Shown here piece after piece: positions 44,136 to 53,421 of a stretch of DNA of 64,000 nucleotides (positions within the stretch are counted from its first letter, which is position 1; the number at the start of each line of letters is the position of its first letter). The position numbers were made by a program, and so were the translations under genes. The stretch comes from Bacteroidales bacterium (GTDB lineage: Bacteria; Bacteroidota; Bacteroidia; Bacteroidales; WCHB1-69): positions 1-64,000 of the forward strand of contig JAKSMI010000007.1 of assembly GCA_024400635.1 (NCBI GenBank). The letters are read 5' to 3'. The notes beneath the pieces were generated by a model. It was not told where the DNA came from. It searched no databases and was given only the letters and a program-made list of their open reading frames with translations.

Positions 44136-45118
44136 TATCTATTCCTCTTAATAATATTCATTAATCGGAGTATAGCCTCGTAAAACGAATAGGGCATATT
44201 CAAAAATATCCAGCTGGTAACTTTCAGTGGTAAACTTCGTTTATCATCCCGCAACGGAACTTCACGCCAAGGAGTGGAATTATGAAATTCCAAGAATTTA
44301 TAACCATACGGATGCTTGCAATGCCTAACCCATGGCCGGCCTAAAAAACCTTCCGTGAAATGAATAATAACAGGATCAGCTTTTGCACTTTCAAGTTCTT
44401 CCTCTGTATAGAATGGATTGTTGAATTGCTTCAATAATTTATGGGGATGAGAAAAAAAGTAAGAAGTCATGTTATATTCGGGACCGAGTATTTTTATACG
44501 ACCGGAACAAACCCCGTTTATCAATCCTTGATCCTGATGATAAACATTGCCATTGTATTTCAGGATGAAAGTTTTGAATTTATCGATGATGTCTTCTCTT
44601 CTCCACTCATCTATATTTATTAATAGTACACCGGCATTTACGTATGGATAGTTGTCAGGCATGCCAATAGCAGTTTTTGGCTTCGCGTCCATGTGGGCAT
44701 CAAGAACGCCTGCAACCAAATTATCGCATAGTTCCGTATTCCACATTTCGTATAGCGAACCTGTTATGACAACATCACAATCGACATAGATAATTCTGCT
44801 TATTTCTTCATCCACATATTCGGTCAATAACAGACGTGCATACGAACAAATATTCATTGTCTCTCCTGCCGCATTGACTCCTAAACGGCCAGAGATATCT
44901 CTGATGTCGTATGTTATCAATTCGCCTTTGTCCTGTGGAATGGTCAATCTGATTTTTTCGACACATTCTGGAATTATACCATTTGAAAAGAGATGGACTG
45001 TGATTTTGTCGAATACATCTCTGTTATTTGCAAATAGAGATGTAGTAACCACCGATACGAATTCAGCATAATTCGTATCAGAAGCTATCATCAAGTGTAA
45101 ATGTTTGGGGTCTAACAT
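44135..45118 (-). CDS. Glycosyltransferase family 8
   Basis: 327 residues of the retaining GT8 family. HLMIASDTNYAEFVSVVTTS opens the fold, ISRIIYVDCDVVITGSLYEM holds the DxD metal motif, YVNAGVLLINIDEWR and YHQDQGLINGVCSG are the acceptor-side conserved stretches, and IIHFTEGFLGRPW is the late His metal ligand. It likely adds a galactose or glucose. It follows the split GT4 gene with a 1-base gap. Confidence 0.92.
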   Translation of the reverse strand: MLDPKHLHLMIASDTNYAEFVSVVTTSLFANNRDVFDKITVHLFSNGIIPECVEKIRLTIPQDKGELITYDIRDISGRLGVNAAGETMNICSYARLLLTEYVDEEISRIIYVDCDVVITGSLYEMWNTELCDNLVAGVLDAHMDAKPKTAIGMPDNYPYVNAGVLLINIDEWRREDIIDKFKTFILKYNGNVYHQDQGLINGVCSGRIKILGPEYNMTSYFFSHPHKLLKQFNNPFYTEEELESAKADPVIIHFTEGFLGRPWVRHCKHPYGYKFLEFHNSTPWREVPLRDDKRSLPLKVTSWIFLNMPYSFYEAILRLMNIIKRNR

Positions 45119-45119
45119 A

Positions 45120-46177
45120 TCAACATTTGTATATTTCTTTCAAGATTTTATTTGCTATAATTTTCATATCAAAATCTGCAATGATATTTTTGTTTGGCTC
45201 ATAATGAATATTTTGATTTATCTCATCATATATAAAGTGAGCCCAGATATTGGCATTTTGGTGGACGTTCAGAAATCTTATGCATCCATAGTTTGCTTCT
45301 TCCGGTATGGCTTCGGATCCAAAGACACATAGTCCTGCTATTTGTGCTTCAATAACGCTCAAAGAAAGACCTTCAGTTAAAGATGGCATTAGCAGATATG
45401 ATGCTTTACTGTAATAATTAGTAACATCATTTGTATAGCCGACCATTTTTACATTACTTTCCAATCCATATTCATTAATAACTTTATTGACAAGTTCGAA
45501 CAATTCGCCATCTCCACACCACGTGAAATGTACGGCGAAGTCGAGTTTTATGAGCTCTTTCATTATCTCCACAATGAATAGTGGATTCTTTTCCTTGCAC
45601 ATTCTTCCAACGATGAGTATCTCATTTTTGCTTTTATGCTGATTTGCGCATTTTGTTAAAGAATCGGTATCTAGTCCACAGTGTATCACATTATAAGAAC
45701 GTTCACCGCCATACCAATAACTGCCGGATTTCAAAGAACAGGCGATGCAATCTGTAGCCCATAATCGCATTAGGATCTGTTGAACTTTCACTTTAAACAA
45801 GTTCCGGCAACTTCCAACCGAATGGGTATGTGATATTCGAATGGGAACTTTCATCTTTTTTGACATTCTCATAACATAATGGTTGTATCCATCGAGATTT
45901 GAATGAACAATATCATATTTCTTTTGGCGTAACAATACCTCCAATTCATTCAAAAAGTTTTTTAGTCCACTCTGACCAACAATCAATGGAAGATGAAAGA
46001 TTTTACCCCCCCCCCCCCCATAGACTTAATTAGTTGGTTTTCAAGAGTGTTGACCTCTCCACACAGAGCCACATCATACATAACACGGTTTACATCTGAA
46101 CATTGTAGCAAATTGTCAGCAAACCGTTCAATTCCTCCGCCATCATATCTCCACATTAAAAAAAGTACACTTTTCAT
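45120..46177 (-). CDS. Glycosyltransferase family 4, split by a G14 tract
   Basis: Two frames form one GT4 of about 352 residues. The N-terminal frame (46177 to 45983) has FLMWRYDGGGIERFADNLLQ and ends LIKSM plus poly-Gly. The C-terminal frame has YDIVHSNLDGYNHYVMRMSK, VPIRISHTHSVG, IVGRMCKEKNPLFIVEIMKE and MPSLTEGLSLSVIEAQIAGL with E-x7-E. At the junction, 14 G give a premature stop. With 12 or 15 G the text becomes SMGGGGGKIFHLPLIVGQSG, matching the GGK-x-x-x-P strand normal in GT4 enzymes. The gene is OFF at present, or mis-sequenced. It overlaps the acyltransferase by 4 bases. Confidence 0.87.
46006..46019. repeat. Homopolymer tract C14 (G14 on coding strand)
   Basis: The longest tract in the window. 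It sits at codons for the GGK turn of the GT4 N-terminal domain, with coding-strand flanks CTAT and TAAAATC. Twelve or fifteen G would restore the frame. Confidence 0.9.
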
Positions 46178-47136
46178 ATTTTAATTTTTGTTTTACCTAT
46201 TAGCAAAGGAAAAGATCTAATTGAATAGCAAATTGGATAGTAAAAGGCAAGAACAACAACGGCACTGTAAGCAATCCGAAACCATAAAGAGCAACTATGA
46301 ATATCAAAAGGAATTAATAGTAGTGAGTGTAATGATAGTATCATTATTGTGCCGTTGGATAATGTTTCTATAAGTCTCGATCTGTGTAATCCAGCTAACC
46401 TGAATAATGACATAAAGCCCACAGATGACAATATCCCAACAATGTAAAACAGGATTACTGATTTACCAAGGCTGCAGTCGTAAAGTTCAACGCACCCATT
46501 GAATTTTGCACCTATTAAAGGAATTAAAATCAAAATTGAGCAGACCAGAATTTGTGCTGATTTTGGTATAGCGTCAATATACAACTCATTATTTTTGAAT
46601 ATTTTACCAATTATGAAAAAAGGATAAGAAACAATGGGAAGTAAAAGCCAATGAGGTTTAATGCCTATTACGTGTAATATAATGATTAAAATACCCCCCC
46701 CTATCATAGTTAACACTGAAATACGATGTAATCGCAAATGCGATTCTACATATTCGAGGAACATATTGATAATTTTGATTTCGAATAAGACAGGCACAAA
46801 CCATAGTGGGCCAGCAAAACCTTGGGGCCTTCCCACACAAAGGCAGAGCAGAGTATGTATTGTATCCTTGGACCCCACAATAAAAATAACGTATAGAGTG
46901 CTGATTATTCCATATATGAGGTATGGAATAAGTAATCGTTTTGCCGTTTTCTTTATGTAGCTTATGGCTGAGCCGGAGTATTTCTTTTCCAAATAACCAG
47001 AAATCATAAAAAATAATGGCATATGAAATGAGTAGATTAATGGACGTATCAATTCACTCCCATCAGTCGTATGTCCCAGCACAACCAAATATATCCCGAA
47101 AACCTTTGCCCAATCAATCCAATACTTTCGTTCCAT
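46174..47136 (-). CDS. Acyltransferase family 3 membrane protein with G8 tract
   Basis: 320 residues with about 10 membrane helices. The opening YWIDWAKVFGIYLVVLGHTT has the catalytic His, and SFHMPLFFMISGYLEKKYSG follows. G8 at 46694-46701 encodes MIGGGILIIIL in a membrane helix and is in frame (ON). Its start shares one base with the epimerase stop and its end overlaps the split GT4 by 4 bases. A sugar O-acetyltransferase role is inferred from family. Confidence 0.88.
   Translation of the reverse strand: MERKYWIDWAKVFGIYLVVLGHTTDGSELIRPLIYSFHMPLFFMISGYLEKKYSGSAISYIKKTAKRLLIPYLIYGIISTLYVIFIVGSKDTIHTLLCLCVGRPQGFAGPLWFVPVLFEIKIINMFLEYVESHLRLHRISVLTMIGGGILIIILHVIGIKPHWLLLPIVSYPFFIIGKIFKNNELYIDAIPKSAQILVCSILILIPLIGAKFNGCVELYDCSLGKSVILFYIVGILSSVGFMSLFRLAGLHRSRLIETLSNGTIMILSLHSLLLIPFDIHSCSLWFRIAYSAVVVLAFYYPICYSIRSFPLLIGKTKIKI
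46694..46701. repeat. Homopolymer tract C8 (G8 on coding strand), in frame
   Basis: Eight G on the coding strand with flanks ATA and TATTTT in the middle of the acyltransferase gene. Currently in frame; gain or loss of a base would cut the protein in half. Confidence 0.85.
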
Positions 47137-48071
47137 CAGTCAATATTGTTTTTCTGCCATTCAACAGTCTTAATAAAAGCGGTCTGAAAGTCTGTGAATA
47201 CAAGGTCCTTGAATCTATTTTGCAATTTTGTGATATCCAATTGAAAACTCTGAACATCTATTTTGGACGCATCAATGTGTTTGATTTCAGTGGTCTGAAA
47301 CTCCGCTGCTACATGATTTGCGATTTGATTCACTGACAACACAATGCCTGATGCCACATTATAGACTCCAGTCTCGATACCGCTATCAAGGAACCCATGA
47401 ATGATGCGACTCACATCATCAATGTATATATAATCTTTTTTGCCTTCGCCGCTTCCCCATATTTCTATCGGAAGTCCTTTAAGAGCCCTTCTTATTGCAA
47501 TGTTGATGAAGCCTTGTCTATCATTATAATGATACGGCCCAAACGGATTGCTCAACCTGAGAATCAGCGTTCTAAAACCATATAGTTCAGAAAATGAAAG
47601 AAGATATTTCTCTATTGCAAGTTTTACAATTCCATAAGAACTTTTTGGATAAACAGCCTCTTCCTCATTATGTATCTTTTGAAGAGCATCTCCATAGATA
47701 GCCCCGCCGGATGACAAATAAACGATATCTTTTACATCGTGACGCTCCATAATTGCCAACAAGTTAAGCGTCGGAATCAAATTTGACTCAACGTCAAAAC
47801 GAGCATTTTGAGATGTGGCAGGAACAGTATTGCTAAGACAATGTAGCACGATGTCTATTTTATTTTCTCGGAAAATTTTTTCAATAATTAATTCATCCGC
47901 AAAATCTCCAGAATAAACTCTTTTTACGCATTGGCAGGCTACTCCTTTGATGTGGTGAGGAAATTTATCGAATATTACCGCTTCATATTCATGAAAAGCA
48001 TTCCTATCAATATATCTTAATATATTAGTAGCGATAAAACCGAATCCACCAAGAACTAGAATTGTTGTCAT
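47136..48071 (-). CDS. NAD-dependent sugar epimerase/dehydratase
   Basis: 311-residue extended SDR enzyme. The nucleotide motif VLGGFGFIATNILRYI is at the N terminus, YLSSGGAIYGD carries the Ser, and YPKSSYGIVKLAIEKYLLSF has the catalytic YxxxK. RLSNPFGPYH and IYIDDVSRIIHGFLDSG are typical of UDP-glucose/GlcNAc 4-epimerase relatives. The exact sugar is not readable. It sits 10 bases after the GT4 at 48082 and shares a base with the acyltransferase start. Confidence 0.9.
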   Translation of the reverse strand: MTTILVLGGFGFIATNILRYIDRNAFHEYEAVIFDKFPHHIKGVACQCVKRVYSGDFADELIIEKIFRENKIDIVLHCLSNTVPATSQNARFDVESNLIPTLNLLAIMERHDVKDIVYLSSGGAIYGDALQKIHNEEEAVYPKSSYGIVKLAIEKYLLSFSELYGFRTLILRLSNPFGPYHYNDRQGFINIAIRRALKGLPIEIWGSGEGKKDYIYIDDVSRIIHGFLDSGIETGVYNVASGIVLSVNQIANHVAAEFQTTEIKHIDASKIDVQSFQLDITKLQNRFKDLVFTDFQTAFIKTVEWQKNNID

Positions 48072-48081
48072 ACGGGCTGTG

Positions 48082-49167
48082 TTATTTAGTCAATAATTCC
48101 ATCATGCAATCCATTACGCCATTAATCCATTTTTCAACAGAATGATTCTCTTTACATTTATCGACATTGAACTGTATCTCTTCATCAGAAATTCTATTGT
48201 GATTAGCTTTCAACATTGCATCTGACAATGCTTTTGAAGATTCTGACTTAAATTCAAAAACATTCTTATATTGTCTTATCTGACGAGTAGTTTTTATGTC
48301 TGAGAAGATTATGGAGCAGCCGCAGTACAATGCCTCAATTATTGAGTTGTTGAACCCTTCGCCGCGACTTGCACACAAATATGCATCAGCATTTGCATAA
48401 TATTCCTGGAGATTTGATACCGGAGGTAATATATGGAACCATGATGGCAACTCCGGGTAATTGTTTTTTATATATTCAGGGGTTGTTCCAAGTGACACCA
48501 CATACAATTCAGCAATCACTTTACTCTTATTTATTTCTGCACAAGCATCGTATGCTATATCCAATCCTTTTAATATAGGATTATGACTAAAAAGAAGCAG
48601 ATTGTATGGTTCACACCGTTCGTTGCGTCCAAAAATTGTTTTATACCTATTCAACTGAATGCCATCGTGCAATAATCTAACTTTCTTTGAATTTGTCATC
48701 GAGCAGATAGCATCATAGTTTTTGTTTGAAGTTGCTATTGAAATGGTATTCCTTGCACCAATTAAATTATACTTAATCCAACTCCTAAGTCCAGAGAAAC
48801 CACTACAATTGACATTCATCAATTGATGCCAAATTACAGGTATGTTGGGAGCCGCTAATTTAACTGTGTATTCCCACCCACAGAATTGAGTGTAAATTAT
48901 ATTAATACTATGTTCTTTGAATATCGTTTTAAAAGTATTTATATTACTTTTCGAAAACGGATTGTAATCTACAAAAAGAACCTCGAATCCCTTGTCTGTA
49001 AACATAGGTATCCAATCCATATATTTCACATTTGAAGGGAATACTATAACAACGTTATGCCCAAGAGTTCTCATCCTTACGCATAAAGCCAAATCAAGAT
49101 GCATATAATTAGCTGGATATGGTCCCATATATGCAGAAACAAGAGCACAATTTATAACCATAATCAA
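48082..49167 (-). CDS. Glycosyltransferase family 4
   Basis: 361-residue GT-B enzyme: YMGPYPANYMHLDLALCVRM in the acceptor domain, LLHDGIQLNRYKTIFGRNER at the domain linker, NLLLFSHNPILKGLDIAYDA for the nucleotide domain and ASRGEGFNNSIIEALYCGCS with the E-x7-E-like pair. Retaining transferase. There is a 3-base gap from the upstream GT2 and 10 bases to the epimerase. Confidence 0.87.
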   Translation of the reverse strand: MIMVINCALVSAYMGPYPANYMHLDLALCVRMRTLGHNVVIVFPSNVKYMDWIPMFTDKGFEVLFVDYNPFSKSNINTFKTIFKEHSINIIYTQFCGWEYTVKLAAPNIPVIWHQLMNVNCSGFSGLRSWIKYNLIGARNTISIATSNKNYDAICSMTNSKKVRLLHDGIQLNRYKTIFGRNERCEPYNLLLFSHNPILKGLDIAYDACAEINKSKVIAELYVVSLGTTPEYIKNNYPELPSWFHILPPVSNLQEYYANADAYLCASRGEGFNNSIIEALYCGCSIIFSDIKTTRQIRQYKNVFEFKSESSKALSDAMLKANHNRISDEEIQFNVDKCKENHSVEKWINGVMDCMMELLTK

Positions 49168-49170
49168 TAT

Positions 49171-50151
49171 TTATCTAAACTTGTAATATAAAAATATGAT
49201 AGTAGAAAGTCTATAACGGATAAGGAAACAAAACACCTTGTCCATAATGTTTCCATCAATTTTAGCGGGGAGAAGTTCAAAAAGCGATTTTTCGTTCAGA
49301 ACCCATCTGATAAGGTTTAGTCTGTTTTGTTTCTGCTCAAATACTAATGGGAAAAGTGCTTTATAAGCTCCTAATACTGCTTGACTAACAGCTTTATCTA
49401 TACTGTTTTTATCAATAGAGAAACTGGATAGCAGAGTACGGTAACATTGCAAATTCCCTGCAGCACGTTCTACAAGTTTCTGGTCGAATATACGGCTCAA
49501 GGTCTCCCTCTGTCTGTTAAAATAATGATAACCCAAATATGAGATAAACATTATGTCGGGATGATATTGCATATACCGGCTCATAAATTCGACATCCTCG
49601 TAGCCGAAAAGACCTTTCTGATAATATAATTTGTCCCGTACCAGAAACTCCCGTTTAAAAAGCTTGTTCCACGCAAAGTTGACATATTGTCCGACAAGAT
49701 TCAAGTCAAATTTTGCCGGGACTGGCTCCAGACAATCAATGAATTTGTGTTCTGTCAGTGTTGTAGTATCGCCGGATTCCGTATCAACATAATAACCACA
49801 AATCACCAAGTCCTTATTGTTCGTGGTTATAGCAGAATGCATTCTACTATAGAAATCTGGTTCTATAGTGTCATCACTGTCGAAAAAGTGGACGTATTCA
49901 CCTACGGCTCTGTCCAATCCGTAATTTCTGGCATCCGAAAGCCCCCCATTTTCTTTTTCAAGGACTTTTATTCTGGAATCTTTCTGCTCGTATTCTCTTG
50001 CCACTTCGTCACTTTTGTCTTTGATTCCATCCAAGACCACCAGCAGTTCCCAATCCTGAAAATCCTGTTTGAGGACACTTTCGATAGCAGCAGAGATGTA
50101 TTTTTCAACACCGTATGCAGGCATTACAATTGAAATTTCCGGATTACTCAT
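49171..50151 (-). CDS. Glycosyltransferase family 2
   Basis: 326-residue GT-A enzyme: ISIVMPAYGVEKYISAAIES, WELLVVLDGIKDKSDEVARE, YVHFFDSDDTIEPDFYSRMH with DxD, and FGYEDVEFMSRYMQYHP with the catalytic ED. A six-G run (49942-49947) encodes NGG in KENGGLSDARNYG and is in frame. It is short and probably stable. It overlaps the upstream GT4 by 8 bases. Confidence 0.9.
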   Translation of the reverse strand: MSNPEISIVMPAYGVEKYISAAIESVLKQDFQDWELLVVLDGIKDKSDEVAREYEQKDSRIKVLEKENGGLSDARNYGLDRAVGEYVHFFDSDDTIEPDFYSRMHSAITTNNKDLVICGYYVDTESGDTTTLTEHKFIDCLEPVPAKFDLNLVGQYVNFAWNKLFKREFLVRDKLYYQKGLFGYEDVEFMSRYMQYHPDIMFISYLGYHYFNRQRETLSRIFDQKLVERAAGNLQCYRTLLSSFSIDKNSIDKAVSQAVLGAYKALFPLVFEQKQNRLNLIRWVLNEKSLFELLPAKIDGNIMDKVFCFLIRYRLSTIIFLYYKFR

Positions 50152-51256
50152 TTATAAACGACTCAAATTCGTTGATTAACTTCTTTGTTGAGAACAATGA
50201 TGCCCGCTCATCACACAATCTCTTGAGATTGATCTTAAAATCAACATCTGAAAAGACTTTTAACAACGCTTCATATATGCCCTGCTCGTCATTAGAGAAA
50301 ATTCCGGGGTAATCATTTCCTAATATCTCCTTCATACCGGAGCACTCGGTTGTAATGACAGGTACTCCCAATAATACCGATTCTGTCACAGCCGTACTAT
50401 ATCCTTCAAATCTTGAGGAACAAACAAACAAATCCATTTTAGATATATACTCGTATGGCTTCTGAACAAATCCAAGGAAAGTAACCTTATCGGATATACC
50501 TCCTTCTACGGTCAACTGTTTTAAATGTTCGAGGTCTTCGCCTCTCCCCAATAAATAAAGATGCCATTCATTGAATCCTTGCTGATGAAGTCTTCCCAAC
50601 ACCTTTACCAGTCTATCGTATCCCTTTTGATGATTCAATCGCCCGACACTGCAAAGATTGATTACGTTGTCGCTTAATGGAATTGGAATCTCATTTTTCG
50701 CTTTATTGAGAATTTCGTCTATGTCAATTACGTTATGGACAACCTGAACATTCATATCGTGCCATCCCGTCCTTTCAATGAAGCTGGTTTTAGTATTCTC
50801 CGACACACAAGCAATTTTATCGAAACGGCGGTAACATATCGACGCTTCTTTCAGACTGCGAAAAGAGGAAAAATACTTCTTTAAGTTAGTAATCTCTACG
50901 TGAATCCACGCAAAAATTTTCGCTGACGGATTTTTACAACCACTTACAATTCTTGCGGCACTTCCTTCGAGATAAGCTATTTCATAATCATATTTGTCTT
51001 TAATGAACCACCTGTGCAACAATTTAGGAGGGAATAATGTCAGTAGTTTATTGATTCCCGAGATTGGAGCGAAATCAAACACCCACTGACGTCTGATATT
51101 GCTATTCAGCAAATTCTTATTCACGCCATAATTGAATAAAGTCTTGACCGTAATGTCATATTTATCTTTATCAAGAGCATTAGCCAGGTTTACCAGGACA
51201 CGTTCTGCGCCACCATTGCCTAAATCGAAATGAAAAAACAGTATCTTCTTTTTCAT
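50144..51256 (-). CDS. Glycosyltransferase family 4
   Basis: 370-residue GT-B enzyme: FFHFDLGNGGAERVLVNLAN gives the family opening, KIFAWIHVEITNLKKYF and VQVVHNVIDIDEIL form the linker, LCSVGRLNHQKGYDRLVKVL is the nucleotide domain, and SSRFEGYSTAVTESVLLGVP has the E-x7-E pair. It is close to the capsular GT4 group using UDP-GlcNAc or UDP-Gal, but specificity cannot be told. A 103-base gap with no recognisable feature precedes it. Confidence 0.9.
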   Translation of the reverse strand: MKKKILFFHFDLGNGGAERVLVNLANALDKDKYDITVKTLFNYGVNKNLLNSNIRRQWVFDFAPISGINKLLTLFPPKLLHRWFIKDKYDYEIAYLEGSAARIVSGCKNPSAKIFAWIHVEITNLKKYFSSFRSLKEASICYRRFDKIACVSENTKTSFIERTGWHDMNVQVVHNVIDIDEILNKAKNEIPIPLSDNVINLCSVGRLNHQKGYDRLVKVLGRLHQQGFNEWHLYLLGRGEDLEHLKQLTVEGGISDKVTFLGFVQKPYEYISKMDLFVCSSRFEGYSTAVTESVLLGVPVITTECSGMKEILGNDYPGIFSNDEQGIYEALLKVFSDVDFKINLKRLCDERASLFSTKKLINEFESFINE

Positions 51257-51359
51257 AATAACCTAAATGCAGATATTATTTTGTTATGGACCTTATCGAA
51301 ATGGCTTTTAAGCTTCGGTATATTTTAGATATAATTGCATCAGTCGCATCAGTAGTAAT

Positions 51360-52361
51360 TTAAAAATGTTTAAAAACAAACTTCTCAATTCGACTTAAAA
51401 AACAAGCGCCCAGTAAAGATACAAGTATTAAAAATACGAAGATTAATACTGGATATTTTGGGGAATATATTAGTTCTTGAAAGAAATAATAGCAAAAATA
51501 TGTATGTATCATCCACATATAGGTTGAGTATTTTCCTAATACCGACAAGACTCTCCCCATTTTATTATCTAATCTGACAAACATTAAAAACAAGACAAGT
51601 ATTGAGGAGAAAATCAACACATCAAAATATCTTGAAAATAAACACCTAACAACTAACAAGCATACTATACCCCCCCCCATCAGGAGTCTATTTTTACTAA
51701 TAATATTGCAAACTTTCTGGGAGAAGGCTCCATTCTCAGCATAGTATGCGAATAGCATACCAACAATAAAGGGAGCGATAAAATGCAAAATCATATATAG
51801 ATCGTAGATTGCATAACTATACATCATAACCTCATGATAACCTATGAAATGTGCAATTAAAATATCAATGATACGGGTGACTGCTATGATACCTACCGAC
51901 AGAATTCGAGAATGCTGAACAATTTTAAAAAAAAATGGTGCAAGAAGCGACACTAAAACAAAAGGAAATAAAAACCACAGTTCATAATTATACGTTGTAT
52001 GAAATGCAGTGACATTTTCAATAATAGTCAAAATATCGCCAGGATATCCCTTAATTCCCATTAAGAACCCAATTGGTACATAAAACGCCAATGTGATCCA
52101 GTACTTCCGATACAGTAAAAAAATCCTTCTAAACTTATTCTTATCCCAACCGCATAAATTTTTAATATACAAACCATACCCAGATAAAATGAGGAAAATA
52201 TATACAGGACACATTATTGGGCAAAACATTGACGACAAAGGTTTGCCATCAATCATTAAATCTTGAATCAACTGCCAATCACAACTGCGGACAAAAAGAT
52301 GCGCATATAGCATCATGATAATTGCTACACCTTTTATCTGTATGCTACGTTCCTTATTCAC
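51360..52361 (-). CDS. Acyltransferase family 3 membrane protein with G9 tract
   Basis: About 333 residues with 10 membrane helices. NKERSIQIKGVAIIMMLYAH with its His is the family opening, and FLILSGYGLYIKNLCG follows. I place the start at GTG 52361, directly before NKERS, overlapping the upstream gene by 8 bases. An ATG at 52415 would add 18 residues and overlap by 62. G9 at 51670-51678 encodes LLMGGGIVCLLV in a membrane helix and is in frame (ON). It probably acetylates a sugar. Confidence 0.85.
   Translation of the reverse strand: MNKERSIQIKGVAIIMMLYAHLFVRSCDWQLIQDLMIDGKPLSSMFCPIMCPVYIFLILSGYGLYIKNLCGWDKNKFRRIFLLYRKYWITLAFYVPIGFLMGIKGYPGDILTIIENVTAFHTTYNYELWFLFPFVLVSLLAPFFFKIVQHSRILSVGIIAVTRIIDILIAHFIGYHEVMMYSYAIYDLYMILHFIAPFIVGMLFAYYAENGAFSQKVCNIISKNRLLMGGGIVCLLVVRCLFSRYFDVLIFSSILVLFLMFVRLDNKMGRVLSVLGKYSTYMWMIHTYFCYYFFQELIYSPKYPVLIFVFLILVSLLGACFLSRIEKFVFKHF
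51670..51678. repeat. Homopolymer tract C9 (G9 on coding strand), in frame
   Basis: Nine G on the coding strand with flanks GAT and TATAG, within the acyltransferase gene. Its placement, in a MGGGI membrane helix, mirrors the G8 tract of the other acyltransferase (MIGGGI). Confidence 0.85.
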
Positions 52362-53421
52362 AAAAAATATTATTAAATCGTTGTAGAATACTATTGTGTA
52401 CCATATTAAAATCATTCAGCAGTCTATCATCTGAATCACCAAGTGTCGACTCCTCAACAAACTTAATATATCCACAATCCTTAATCCACTCATAACAAGC
52501 ATGGATCTTAAAATTTGAATTAGGAAATACAATCGCAGGAGTGCCGGTAATGAAGGCAAAAATCATCCCGTGCAACCGGTCTGTAATGACAAGTTCTGAA
52601 TGAGAGAATGCCGACCAAATCTTATGCAATTCACCAAGACGTTCTTCCTGAGAAAGATTTCCCCGACCTATATGAGTATCATAATCCTTGTACTCCATAC
52701 TGGAGGTTTCAAGCAATTTAACAATTTCGTCTCTTACATCTGTTTTCTTTTCCGAATCATTACGCAAGCATAAAATGACACCTTTACGCGATTCGCCTGT
52801 CTGACGCTCGTCCAAAGTCATTACAATATCAGGAACCAATTTAATATCATTCTTGTAAAAATGATGTTTCATTAAGTGGTATGAAACAGATTCTCTCGCA
52901 AGAATTGTCAAATTAGGATGAGAAGAGTATATCCTTTTTGCTTTAGCAAGTGAAAACCGGCCAGAAAGAGTTTTTGAGAAATCAAGTGTCTGAGGAAAAG
53001 AAATAATCCTGTTATTTTTGAATGACTTGATGACTAACTGACGCAAGAATTCAATATCGTCATACATATCACCCATATTGCCACCTCCAACAATAGTGAT
53101 AATATCATCTTTCTTAACAATGCGTTTTATAGCCTTGATTCCCGCAAAAGTTTTCGAGATGGGAATTTCTATTATCTCAGCATTGGGGAATCTTTCAGAC
53201 AAAAATTCAGTCTGAGCGTATGTGATAGCCACATCACCAAGGTTCCCATAATCTGCCGCAAGGAAAAAATAACATTTTTCACGTTCGCTATATGGCACAA
53301 CAAAATCATTTGCCTTGGCTTTCCAATAGGCAAATTTAAGTTTGAGCCGTAAAATGAAATGGCTGATTATCTTAGATGACATATTCTTTATATTCTTCCT
53401 AATGCTTTGTAATATAGCCAC
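52354..53421 (-). CDS. Polysaccharide pyruvyl transferase
   Basis: 355 residues of the CsaB/WcaK-like pyruvyl transferase family, which ketal-links pyruvate from PEP to sugars. YFFLAADYGNLGDVAITYAQ is the N-terminal signature, DDIITIVGGGNMGDMYDDIE the glycine loop, SFPQTLDFS, ILARESVSYHLM, and VITDRLHGMIFAFITGTPAI with the C-terminal D-R-x-H-G motif. It adds a negative charge to the glycan. It overlaps GT2 upstream by 34 bases, an unusually long coupling. Confidence 0.9.
   Translation of the reverse strand: MAILQSIRKNIKNMSSKIISHFILRLKLKFAYWKAKANDFVVPYSEREKCYFFLAADYGNLGDVAITYAQTEFLSERFPNAEIIEIPISKTFAGIKAIKRIVKKDDIITIVGGGNMGDMYDDIEFLRQLVIKSFKNNRIISFPQTLDFSKTLSGRFSLAKAKRIYSSHPNLTILARESVSYHLMKHHFYKNDIKLVPDIVMTLDERQTGESRKGVILCLRNDSEKKTDVRDEIVKLLETSSMEYKDYDTHIGRGNLSQEERLGELHKIWSAFSHSELVITDRLHGMIFAFITGTPAIVFPNSNFKIHACYEWIKDCGYIKFVEESTLGDSDDRLLNDFNMVHNSILQRFNNIFCE

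Noticed and set aside
49942..49947. G6 run in the GT2 gene as an eighth phase-variable tract
   Set aside because: Six bases is short, the frame is intact and the residues (ENGGLSDARN) are a conserved GT2 motif, so there is no sign of switching.
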